NCBI GenBank assembly: GCA_004794655.1
Contig: SMMW01000576.1
Span: 4,522,001-4,586,000 of the forward strand
Source of the DNA: Marisa cornuarietis
Lineage: Eukaryota > Mollusca > Gastropoda > Architaenioglossa > Ampullariidae
Length of the DNA stretch: 64,000 nt
Reading direction: 5' to 3'
The notes under the pieces are model-generated. The model ran no database searches and was not told the origin of the DNA. It worked only from the letters and a program-made list of their open reading frames with translations. Below are positions 13,601 to 26,900 of the stretch, one piece after another. Each line of letters begins with the position of its first letter. The first letter of the stretch is position 1. The position numbers and the translations under genes were made by a program.

Positions 13601-16600
13601 CATTAATAATGTTAACCTATAAATGATATTACAAGCACATAATCATGAATGTTTTAACCTATAGACTACAGACACACTTTACTACCCTTTTGGCTAGCGA
13701 AGCTATTAATCATTTTATAAAAATCAATCCTAACGATGAGGTCGTGCTCGACTAACAAAAGGGCAAGGATCGCAGATAGTTCTTGATTAGCTTCAGCTTG
13801 GAGAAGCTTCTTTCACAGGTAGCAACGCTGACTCCAATATTTAGGAAAATGCGGAGCATGATGGCAATGTTTGGAACGGAATCACTTAATTTGTGCTGAT
13901 AATTAAAATTAAAAATCTGGAAACGACCTTCTTCTTTGATGGCTGCCTTTTCTGAAGAAGCCTCAACAAACTTTTGAAGTCGTTTACATTCAAGAATGAA
14001 CTCAGCCTTGTCGATGTTGTCAGAAGCATGCTGGACATTGATCTCGAATTTGGCGTCCAACAGTTGCGAAGGAGAGAGAAATTCATACTTTTCTGCAACT
14101 ACGTTAAGCTGTTCAAATCTACTCGTTATGTCCTAAACGACTCTGTCCATCGAAGAACAGATTTCTCTCCGAAGTTTGTTCTTGAACGAGAGACCAGGAT
14201 CAGCACTTTCTTCTCCAGGCATTGTTTCCTTTTCAAGCGAATACCTCTTACTGGTTCCGTGGTGATACCAAGCTCCAAGCACTTGCTTTCTGCAAAGTTT
14301 ACACTAGTATCGGCGATTCTGTCTCTACTATCTGTCAGAAAAGTTTTCAGCCCTTTCATTTTGAGAGTGCAATGCCGGATGGAAAGTCCTTTTACGTGAA
14401 GGTAACCCCGTGCGTCATTAATTTCAATTAAAACTGGTCCTCAAAGCACTGTAAATGTGCGCATTGGCCGTTCGTTCTGCACTATTTTCTTGCCAAACGG
14501 ACTGTAGTGAATGACAAAACCCCAACAAATTTGATGAATGTGATGCCCCTTACCCAAAAATTTTCCTGTTGCCTGGAGCGGCCAGCACCAACCGCACCAT
14601 CCTTGCTACACCACTGACACACACTTAATCACACATATACCTACGAAGCCACACTGAGTAGAACGACCTGATTAGCAAAGAATAAAGAAAAAGAAGCTCA
14701 CGTGTACAAGATGGCACAGGGTGTTCCCATTCACCCGTGACGAGGCACAGACTGGACGATGGGCCGGCCACCTCGAAGCCTCTGGAGCAAGAGAAACGAA
14801 CCTCCGAGCCTGCACCCAAGGAAGTGTAGCTGACGGACCCAAATTCCGCAGCCGTCGGCCGAGGACAGTCTACAACCGAAAACATTGCATTCTGATCAAT
14901 CTTCTGATAACAATAATGTCTTGTTGTTGTTGTTGTTCTTATACCTATATAATGTCAACATTCTTATACCACTCAAATGTCAACATACTTATACCACTCA
15001 AACCTGATCAAGCTTTTGATCACAGTAATGTCTTGTTGTTGTCTTATATCAGTCTATTGTCAAGGTGTGTGTGAGGGTAATACTGATGTTTTACGCAGAA
15101 CCAGCAACTACGGCTATATCACAGCAAAGCAGTCAGCCTTGTAAACAGCAGTATAATGTCAGCATCCTTAACCCACTAAAATGTCAACATACCCCGTCTT
15201 AAATGTCAACATCCTTATATCACTGAAATGTCAACATCCTTATATCACTGAAATGTCAACACACTTATTCGAATGTCAACATCTTTATATCATTCAGCTG
15301 TCATCATTCTCAATAAAGTTGACATCAGGCTGGTGCAAAAATGTTGACAGTTGAGTGATATAACGATGCTTGATATCAGTGTCATTATACCACTTGCCGT
15401 ATACAATCCCTTTTCTGTGTTGTGGAAGTCCGTGCGCCTACCAAGCTGCCGATTGATTTATAGAGTGCAAGGACGTGCAATGGTGCGATGTGAGACGAGA
15501 TATTTCTCTATACAACTGCTTTATACACATTTCATGGCTACATGCTATCTTTCAGCCGCAGTTCAAAGAAAGTTGCAGAATCTGTGCCTCATCACTTCCT
15601 GCGTAATATCTTCTTTCAAAATCGAATTCATTTGTGCGGAGGTTGGTCTCACTCGTTCATAATTGAAACAACCCTCTACCTCGAAACCTCCTAATGTCGT
15701 AGTATCAAACTAGGATTAGTCGTTGTCCTGAGGCAACATGGAGAAATGAAGGACAAGAGTCTCATTTTCGAAGTTTTATACGGTATCTGGACCCCACAAA
15801 TGCTGCTTTACCCCTATGGGCCGTAGTTGTAAACCGAGGGCGAAAGTGTCCTTCCAAGTATTTTAGTTTCTTTAACTTCTTACAATAGTACTGGTAGTGT
15901 GTAAGTATACTAATATGCGAACTAATGAGACCTGTTGCTTACTTCACGAACAATAAGTTTCTGAAATATGTTCGCCAGGTTTTCTGTAAAGTATGAAGAA
16001 ATGTACGTTATAATGTAAGAGTTATGCCTATACATACTGACACATTACGTGTTCATCTTAAGTCTTGAAGTCCAGATTTAAACGTTCTCATAACAAATTT
16101 TAAGTTTCACAGATCTTTGCAATCCCTCTCACTGCGTAATGAAGATTCCAACACCAAGATAATCCAGTGATGACAGTTATAGATATGTGTAAATAATCAT
16201 CGGATGCTATATAAGCCTACGTGTGTGTAGCTAACAATGGTTATGATGGTAACCAGAGACTTTTGTAATTTGTCTGGGTTAAAGACTCAACTTTATTCCA
16301 GCCATTTTAAAAAGGAATATATTTATCTTATGAAAAGACACTAATTTTAGCAAACTGACCAGATTATCCTTTTCGTTTTTGACAAACATATCACAACTTG
16401 ACGAGCAAAAAAAATTTTCCAGACGCTACGTTGGAACAAGAATACTTTTACGTTAAGATTGCAGGCAAGGCGAGGACATGTTGAATTACCATATTCATTT
16501 TTTAACGTGGCTTCACACGTTTGACAATGGCGAGGGTATATATTAAATTACTATATCCATTATCCAACGTGATGTCACACGTTTGACCTCTGTCGGTGCA

Positions 16601-19600
16601 CAAGAGGAATGCCAGTCTCCGAAAAGGACAGAAAAATGTTATTCATTGGCTCGAATTTAGGGAAATTATTTTCCCGTAATGATTTAAACCAGATCATCTC
16701 GGAAAAAAATTGCAAAGGGTTGTATAGGATGTCAGACATTATTCACAAGCAGTCTGAGACTGGTGGGCGATAAATCACGTGGTCATGAAATCTGAATAAA
16801 CAGCTAGTGCGCCTAGAGGAGGACAGTGCCGGAAGTGACGTCAGTAAATGTTACCTTGACAAAACGTGGAGGGCTGCGCTGAGAGCGCACCACGCATCGC
16901 GTTCTGTACCTCCGGCCAAGAAATTACGTTGCCATGGAAATCTTCACAAGAAACCAGCATTTTCTCCACATCCGTGAGGGGCAGCTCCCGGTCCCAGATG
17001 TTGAACTGGGTCATGGTTCCGATAAAAGCCTCAGTGGAGCTGAAGCCGCCACCCAGCGAGTCCTGCTCTTGTCCGATGACCAACAAACCTTTGCCTGAAA
17101 TAGGAGCGCAACTGTGACAATTTAACAATGAAGTATTAATGTTTTTAACAATCTGGTTGTTAAAAAACAGAAAAGAAATCCCTCTCCTGAGTGCCTTGTA
17201 AGTTTCTAACTGTTCAAGACATTAGATGCTACTGAGACGTTTAATGCATTTAGTACCGGGTAAGGGCCGGGCCGTCGACAGATCAACGCCACTGTCAAAG
17301 AGAAGGCCGTCCTTGTACAACTTCCAGTCGCCCCGCACAGAAGACCACGTGACCACGATGTGATGCCACTTGCCATCATTTACACTTACATCAGTTATCT
17401 TCCGCTCTTGATTGACACACAGAACGAATCTGGAATGAGAATACAGACAATTAATACACACCTGGACACGATAACAATCTTTTCATGGTCAAAGTCATCC
17501 ATCTTTTTCTTCTCATCTTAACTGCTGTTGTTGCTGATGATGATACTGTTCTTCCCTTATTCTTACTGTCAGTTCTTTTCTACTGTAACCTGTCCCCCAC
17601 ATCCGCCTAAATCTTCACTCATTGCAGTGTTTGTCATAAAATATCAGCATTGGATTTTATGATGGTTGATAACAAAAAAGAAAAGCTTTAAGAAAAGACA
17701 GCAAACCCAGTGTAGTCTGTGAGTGTGAGTGCATTGTCCATTTCGGCGACGGCGTAAGAGAAGGGTGTGCCATAGTTGACAGTATCATCAGTTTTCATCC
17801 AGAAAGACACCGTCAGAGCGTCGAGGGGCCGGCTGATGGGCAGGGAGGCGTAGTTGAATGTGGACGCCGAGAAGGTTGCTGGGAAATCCATCTGGTAATG
17901 CGCATCGAGCTCTGTGGAGGATACCAACAAAGCATCGATGACGATTCACTCTATGTACGCTTCCGATGAAGCAAAGATATACCCCATGTTTCGTGTCACT
18001 GCCTACACTACGCACAATTAATCCGATTTAATAGCTATGATGTTTTTGTTCGCTGGAGTGGTCTTTTCTTTTAGGTAAAGATGTCACCTGCTAATGTGTT
18101 CTCATTTTAAGAAGAATAAGGATCATTGGCGTTTGTCTCCACGTGGTGGTGAGTTCATTGTGCTGTGCTCACAGGACTAAAGTCCAGCCGACAGTGGAAC
18201 ATAAAAAAAACACTGAAAAGTCTAGTGAGGGGTAATATTATTTCGTGATGGCCAGAAAAAATACTATTACCCCACATCTGAGTTAAAACACTATATCCAC
18301 TTTTTTCCGAGATACACAAAAGATATAACTTCATATGCTGTTCCTGATTGTACACGATGTTTTTGAAATGGACTCCCCTAAGAAATCGTGCACTACCAGA
18401 AAGAGTAGACATTTTAGTAATTACTTTATAGCTATAGAAGGGGCAGTCCTTCCGTTCATACAACATTGCTTTAGGATCAGGGGAGCGTTAGGAGTTTGAG
18501 TGAGATTTAGAGGAGTGATATGTGTGGCCCGAACCCTTCGTTCATCAAAGATGGCCCTGAACGGACGGTCCCTAGGATAATTTATTTGTGAAGTCCTGTG
18601 CATAAAACATCTTTGGAAAGCTTCTTAGATTTCTCTCTCTCTCTATATATATATATAATTTCTTGAGGATTTACAAAAAAGAGATTCGCCAGGATCGAAT
18701 CGATTTGTCTTCCTCTCGTTTGTAGTATTTCTTCAATGTTTTCTTTTCAAGCTAGCTAAATTTTATGCATACCTAGGATATTGTTCGGTAGTCATTGTCA
18801 CGTGCTCTGTGTTAATACACCAGGTGATTCAGGGGCAAAGAAAGGAGAAACACATACGAACCGATTTCACAGTGCAGACCAGCGTAGGCTTCCTTGCAGT
18901 GGCAGATGTATTTGTTGACGAGATCTTCACACTTGGCGCCGTTCTGACAAGGGCTGGATGCGCACTCAAGAATCTCCTGCTCGCACTGGCGCCCGGTGTA
19001 GCCGGCAACGCACTGGCACCTGCAACGTAAGTCGTCATCAGCAAACATGGCGACTACACAGCGATATAAGCCACCACCCGCACCCGTGTGATACTACAGA
19101 GGCTTATAATTATATGTACACAAACATCCCCACATCACCAGACTTTCCTTTCTTTCGAAGATTTTGAGAGGCCCCTAGAGTAGAGGTCAATGTTCTCCCC
19201 TGTTGAGCAGCTAGAAGGTTCACTGGTTAAGCCTGTCACTGAAAATCCCCGCTACCCCCACGTCCGGTCATCAGTTGTCCAACAAAAGGGATGTATCAGG
19301 GAAGGTAAAAGATTTAGACATGGTAAACCACTTACGTTTACTACATCTAGGGCCTCAAGGCTTTAGGACTCATTGCACGTAACCATCTTTTCTTTTGTCC
19401 AGGCTTAAGCATCATAATCCAATTCATTCAAATTTCATAATATTTGTGAGACTAAATACAAATTATTATTTACTTCAAAAGGTTTACTTTTTCTTTCTTG
19501 TTACATGTATTTTCTTTATTGTTTTAATTTTTGCGGTACACTTCACTCAGTCTTTCACCTTTGGAATATGTATTTAGTTCTTTCTGCACTATTCACGTTG

Positions 19601-20861
19601 CCTCTTCACGCTGCTTCCGCCAACAAAACAAACGCCTAAAGTCTTTCTTTGTGTTTAGTCTCGTGATGAAACGCCACGCTACGTTACTGGGACAATGAAA
19701 AGTGCACCGACATCGGTACGAGTGAAACAAAAATAGAGAAAAAAAATGAGGGGCAAGGTTAGGGAAGCATGGTCGCGCATGTTGATGCACGTGTGTGGCT
19801 CACGTATAGCTGCTGGGATCGTCCACACAGGTTCCGCCGTTGACGCAGGGCGACGACAGGCACTCGTCAGTCTCGATCTCGCACGTGTAGCCCGTGAACC
19901 CCACCGCGCATGTGCAGCGATAGCCGCTGACGTCATCCTGGCACGTGCCCCCATTGAGACACGGCTGACTCGCGCAGTCGTTGACGTTGGTCTCGCAGGT
20001 CACACCTGTCCTGACACGAGGTGAGAAGAGAAAAGCGTAAGAGGCGGAACGTGTCACATGATCAGGCGTCAACGTAGATCAACGTGTCAGGTATTTCACA
20101 GAACTTATATTGTTTTCTAATGATCGAGCCGAGCTTTGTGCAAGATACTTTGTCCCCCAAATCTGGATGAATATACATGTCTTAGAGATACATACCAACA
20201 AAACATCATCGTGCACAGAAAGAGGTCAACAACACAGACACTGAGATTGTGCAAAGAGACGTTTTGTGGTGAATGTCTCGGTCTAAGGAAGAGCTGGAAC
20301 TATTTGTTAATTAGGCGTATCTGTGTCAAAAATTTATTTTGACCTGATTGCACGTGATGTTTGTAAGCCTGTCTTGCGAGAACGAAATGGAGGGCGTCTT
20401 CAGCCAGATGTGGGAATACCTTACCTTGCACTGAGCTTTACCAAGCCATGAAAATAAAAGATTGCACTAAATAGAAATTTAAGCATTTTTTTTCTCTCTT
20501 CGTGGTAGCATTTTGTGAAAGACAGTTGCTCACTACGAGGACTGTTTTGACCTTTAAATCAGGACCATGGCAACTTTCTCACCACTCTTTGGTACAAGAA
20601 CATGGACTGGTGTGAAGTCAATAAGTTTTGATTTTCCGCCCTTAAACATATAGGAACAACAAGGGTTCTAGATTGCATGTAACTCGTTAAGCCCAGTCTG
20701 AGAGTGTGGATAATTGTGCAGACAGGAGAGGCGACCGAGTGATCACCTTGGTAGCCGTTGGGGCAGTTACAGGTGAAGGAGTTGGCACCATCCACGCATG
20801 TCCCTCCGTTTTGACATGGCGCTGACTGACACTCATCAATGTCGCGCTCGCATTTCTGACC

Positions 20862-20912
<51 letters not shown>

Positions 20913-23900
20913 AACAATTATAATATGCATGGACAAGACATGCAATCATTTAGCCGCACAGCAAGACATGTATTAACAAGCAAATTCACAGCAGGTGCAA
21001 TACACAACCACATTTACACAGTCCAATCAATCGGAAAATATTTGCAGCCACACTTTTGCACCCACGCCCTTCTCTGTTGCCTCTTTCTCTCGTTCCCCCT
21101 TCCATCTCCTTCTTTCTCTCTCTCATCCTTCCTCTCGTCTTCTTACAACCTATTGTGTGTGAAATGGGCTGGTGGACTCGACCACAACATTCACACAAAG
21201 CCAAAACATGGAGACGGCGGAAAAGAAATTTAAGAAAAGGTAGAAAGTATGGAGAGTTGGCGGCCAAAACGCTCGTGTCGTACACAACATTCAGCCTTCG
21301 AAAATAAAATCTGTTATAGGGTTTTTAATCCCGAAGTTCACATTACCTGCAAAGCCTGCAGGGCATTGACAGAAATACCCCCCAGGCCTTGGGCTGCATT
21401 CTCCGCCGTTCAGACAGGGCCTGGCCTCGCACTGGTCCACCTGAGTCTGGCAGAAGATACCTGAAAAGTTGGTCAGCAGATTAGTCTTTTCTTGTGTTTC
21501 GGGTCAGATATGTACAATTGTACATACAGAGAAAGTCTACACTCAGCCACTATCGCCGGTCGACCAACAAGAAAGCCGACTTTTGATGCTTTTTTTCACA
21601 TTAAAAGAGTTGAAACCAGTCGACAAACAAGAAGAATCAGCGTGCAATAACTCTTCACACGATAAGACGACTCATACAAGTATCTAAAAAGGTTTCTCTA
21701 CCATCCAATCGTATAATTACATTAATTTAAAACAAAAGACAGAATAAGCGACGGAAAAATATAAATAAGCGGACGTTGTTTGCTGCGCAGTCTTCAGTTT
21801 CGTCTATTTTCGAAGCTGTACTTACAGACCTGCAGGGCCAGTTGCACAACACGTTTCTAAACCTTAAAACTGTTCTAAAAAAGCAAAATCTCTTCTTAGC
21901 CATTTTGATGCATTGCACAAGAACATACAAAAATTGTACTGACAGGACGGAAAGTCAGACTTAAACAACTTCATCTTACTTAAAGCAGTTTTAGTAATAA
22001 AAATTCTAAAATTGCGGTGTGCACTTTAAACTAACTATCTAAATAGAGTTAAGTTCCTAAAAGTGTTTAAAATTAGAAATGTGTTGTGCAACTGGCCTCT
22101 GAAAATCCCACTTCCTTTCAAGACTTACCTTCAAAGCCAAGTGCACAATGACAGACAAAGAGGCCGCCGTCTTCGGGAATGCAGGTGCCACCGTTCATAC
22201 AGGGGCGGTTAAAACATTCGCTGGCCTCCAGAAACTGCTGCTCCTGATTCTGGTAGACACCGGCGTCATCGCTCTGTAATTCCAGATCACCTGGAGACGG
22301 AATGCAGACAGACGAGAGTGAATTGTGTTCAGACTGACTCGGGCATGGTCAAAGACAGGGAGGACGCCTAATGGCGCTGTATGAGGGTTAACTAAGTATA
22401 AAACAATCAGTGAGACATGGTTTACAAAACTGCTGTCGTAACAAAAAAAATTAAAATGTTAATCGTCAAAAATACCAGAAAGGGTGTTTAACTGCTATGT
22501 GGGTAAATTAATAATATTTAGTCCCATACAGCAAAGAATAAACTGTCATTAAAATCTAGGACAAACAATATTGACGAAAAACTAAAAGGGCTAATAATCA
22601 CAGCCAACCATTTCAAGATCTGATCTGGCTTTTTCTACCTAAACAGCTTTCAAGCTCCAGTTCTAGGCTACACCACATTCGAGGTATAAAAAAAAGTGCC
22701 ACCAGGACGCACTGGGAAAAGTTTCCGAAGGTCAAAGGACAGGATCGTCTGTCAGCTGACTTACCCTGACACTCGGCGAGGGATGTGGCGGCGCTGTGGT
22801 CGGTCGTCGAGCCGTGAGGACAGCGGATGCACAGGCTCTGTCCGTAGTCGGGTTGGAAGAAGGATGGTGGACACTGGTAGCAAGGCGACAGGCCGGACCT
22901 AGACACGTGACCTGGTGGACATTGTTCTGGAGAACAAAGCAGATGGTGAGTGTCAGTAAGTCTTCGGTGTCAAGACCAATAATGCAAATATCAACAAAAC
23001 TACAGGCATTTTCGTCAAGTCGACCGCACAAAATCGCAGAATCAAAACACAAGAAACAGACTCAACACAAAATAATAATAATAAAAAATCAGATTAATAA
23101 AGGGATGAACAATAACAATGAATCGTCAAATGTCGTGTAGAGATCAATAATAATAATAGTAATAAATCAGATGTAGTGTAGTGATCTGTCACAACACTAA
23201 GGCCATCCTTAGAGTGATGACTCATTAAAAATATGAAAATAAAATTAGCACAATGTTAAACTTGCACATCAATTATATCATAATATTTCAAACAAAAAGA
23301 CAGAATTCGCAAAGCTTCCGATCCTTAGTTTATTAAACATAACCAGGGGGAGTTCTGTCTCCGTGGCCATAGTCCTGGTGTTGAAGGAGGATTTTACAAA
23401 AAGGAGATGAATGAACAATGCTGGCCACATTAAAAAACAGATTACAGACACGTAGGTCAGTAAAAGTAAGTAGTGTTGACTTTAATGAGATAGGGGGAAG
23501 TAAGTAAAGGGAGACAAGGGGGAGAACGCGTTAGGTACCTCTGCACTGTTCCAGTATCCTGGCGCCCCTCCTGATCGTAGTGAACCCTTCCGGACATGGG
23601 ATGCACGTGGTTTCGGCGTAATGTGGCTGGTAGAAGCCCTTCTCACATGTCTCACATCGCTCCAACCCAGTCGGGGACACGCTACCCGGTAGGCACTGAG
23701 CTTTTTCAAAAAGTCAGTAACTAGTTATATTTACACACTTTTATTTCACTCACTATGTATGAATGTCGGTAGGTGTTCTGTGGAATTTTGGAATCAAATT
23801 TCACTCACTTCCCATCTTCCTAGAGATCTGACATTTTCGCCAGTGACTCATTTCCGGTGACAATTCAATATTAACAAATTTAAAATAAAACAAGTAAAAA

Positions 23901-26900
23901 AAAAACGGTTTTTAACACACGTTTATTTGAAATGCACTAAAGGGGATATAATAGTTTTTTAGGTTTCTGGATTTTTTTTAACTCTTTGAACTCGGGGCTG
24001 CTAGAAGCCTGTAGTGTCTATCTCTCGCACGATTGTCCCCACTTTTCAAAAAAATCATAAAAAAATAACTAAAAGAGGTAGAAGAACAATCTAAATTGAT
24101 AATGATAGATCAAACTGTGTAGAAAAGAAACAGTTTATATTTTGTTTGCTTAAAAACACTTTTTATGGTATTCCCAACAGAATATACCATGATAATGATC
24201 AGCAACAAAAACTTTTATACAGTTATTCGAGCCCCACAAAAACAAAGAAAAATAACATAAGGGAGGAAACTACTGCAACCATTGGGAATCGTCTACCATG
24301 ATTCCCTCCCTTGAACTGACAGGAAGTCAAAAGATTTTTTTTTAACAAAGGAACGTTCGAGAATTGAAGCACGTTGTGTCTCACTTTGACATGGATTTTT
24401 ACTTCAACAACCGGAAAGGAGAAGAAAATAGTGAGTAATTTTAAATTTCTAATGTATATTCTAATAAAAAATATATTTGTTTGGTACTTTATGTCTGTAT
24501 ATTTTGTGTAAATAATTTTTTTTGTTAATATCCGACCGGGAATTTCCAAAAGTTCTAAAGCGCGTACAGTCGTATTCTTTCATTTGATTTTAATACTCGA
24601 AAACAAAACGTATGTGTCTTAAAATTTACACCAAGTGAATGGTTTAAAATGCTCTTTAAAACGGTGTATTACTGATGGTTGTCTTTACTGTAGGTTATTA
24701 AATATAAATTTTCAAAGCTGCCGGTCGAACTTTCTACAGCGGGTATTTGGTAGCCATTTTGTAAACAGAAAGACAGGTACCGTGGGAAAACGCAAAAAAT
24801 GTCTATCAAACGTGCAAACTTCGTCATGAAAAGATCACTCGATAGAAAAATGAATGAACTATCGTCTGCATTAATATTTTTTCCGAAACAACGCATTTTA
24901 TGCGTGTATGAAATAAACAAACATGTGCCTTACGAGGAGTTAAGGCCCGCGTCAGCGTGTGGCCGGCTGGCCTTAAGTCGATTAGAGGCCCGAGTGAGAT
25001 ATAAAAAACTTAAAACATAAAAGTGTTATGAGCACTCTTGGAACTTGGAATACTCCGGGACCCCACACAGTTTTATATTTTAAGTCATATGTATTAAAGA
25101 AAATACCGAGACCTAAGGAAAACAATTATTTTACCATTTTAGTGCATCTTAATATGTGGGTTTTTTAATTAATTTATTTTATTTCAATATTCAGAAGGAA
25201 AAGTTATATACACATATAGACATACAAATCGGTTGTTACATATTTTTCTGAGATTAGTATCCACCATTTTGTAATTAAATGCGCGAGAGTGTAGCGTACA
25301 AGGGGGTGCGGCAGTAGGGTGGTATAATGTATTTTAAGTTCGACACACACGGTGTGCTATGGTATGTCACTGCCACACAGGAAATCACGAAAAATTGAAA
25401 GTCTCGGTTTTTACTTTATTTCACGAGTGATCCGAGCAGAGCTCACCATCTGTCCAGGTGGTTAGGGTGTCTTGTTTTTTTGTCGCTGCCACGCGAGGAT
25501 CGTGAGAAATTTGAAGTTTCAGATTATTTAGTATTTTATGTGCGGTGCGGGCTGAGCTCACCTTTTGGCGACGTAAACAAGGGTGGGTATATTACACCCG
25601 ACCATAGCAAGTGGGATAATATTCGATATTGGTTAATCGTTATTCAAGCAATCTTGGTGTGTTGCTACTAGCTGTGTGCTGTCACTGACGGCTGTTCAGT
25701 CATTCAGGCCTACCAGTCGTCATAGTGTATGTCGACGTGAGGCGCTAGAGAGAGGCTGTTTAGTGACAAGAGTTGTCACAGTACTTACTGGTATTCAAGC
25801 CGAGGGCTGTTGTTCTACTACCAGCACAGTACAGAGAGAACATTTGCTGAATTTGGAGGCAGGCGTCTGAGACATTTCCTGACGTAGACTGAGGGACTAC
25901 ACCGAGAGCGAGGAAGGCTGTGGGAAACTACGGGTGTTGACGGCTGGAGCTGACTATAGACGGCCTGGGGTTCGGCAAAGACGAGTGAAAGGGTGTCCGC
26001 GTATCTCCAAGGTGGGGAGGATCATCCGATACAGCGAGACAGAATGACTGACTTGTGTGGTGCGATATCCTACAAACGATATCCGTACATTCCGGAGGTC
26101 CACTGACGTGAGGCAGAGGCATGGGCTTCCGATGATTTTACACCAAGACGAACATCCCAAACGAAAGTAAGACCTTTCTTAAGGTAAAGTGAAGCACAGG
26201 GTGACCTTTTTTTAAACCTCCTACGGGAGGAATTGTTAAATAAGAAATAACCAGAACTTTAAGAAGTTTGTTTGAAACTCAATTTTAGAGTGGGTAGAAT
26301 TTAAGCACGCGCTGGGAGACTGAGTGTCTAAACCTTCCACAGGCGGTGATAGGGCCTAATGGGATGCTATCCGTTCTGACTCTGTTATTAGATTAACGTA
26401 TTTATACCTATGTGCTGAGTGCACCGTATTTAAAGACATTTGCTCATTTTGTATACTTGTTATATTTCTTGATTCAAAGACATTTGCTCATTGTGTATAC
26501 CTGTTACATTTCTTGTTTGTTCTTTACGTGAGCTTGAGCTGCGTGTTAATATATTTAAGTGAGGTATTTTCCTGCTAAGCCTAGCAGTGATTGTTATAAT
26601 GTAATGATAATTATCATATTTCACTAACAGCTTGTTGTCAAAGTACTGATGTTTTACCTTGTTTAGAGCATTACTTTGTGTATTCTTTGTGTAATTAATT
26701 TGTGACTTTGAGTTTAATAATTATTTGTCTCACGGAGGGACGTTCTCACCAGAGTGGTCATTTGTTGTGTTGAGTTAACGAATGCGCGTGTCAACGGGTG
26801 ACTCGTAGTGTGTATGCGGGTGATCCGTGGGAGAAGTGGATTGTGGTCAGCACTTCTGGTTCAGACTTTGCTAGTATGGTTGAGGTACAAACAGTGACCA

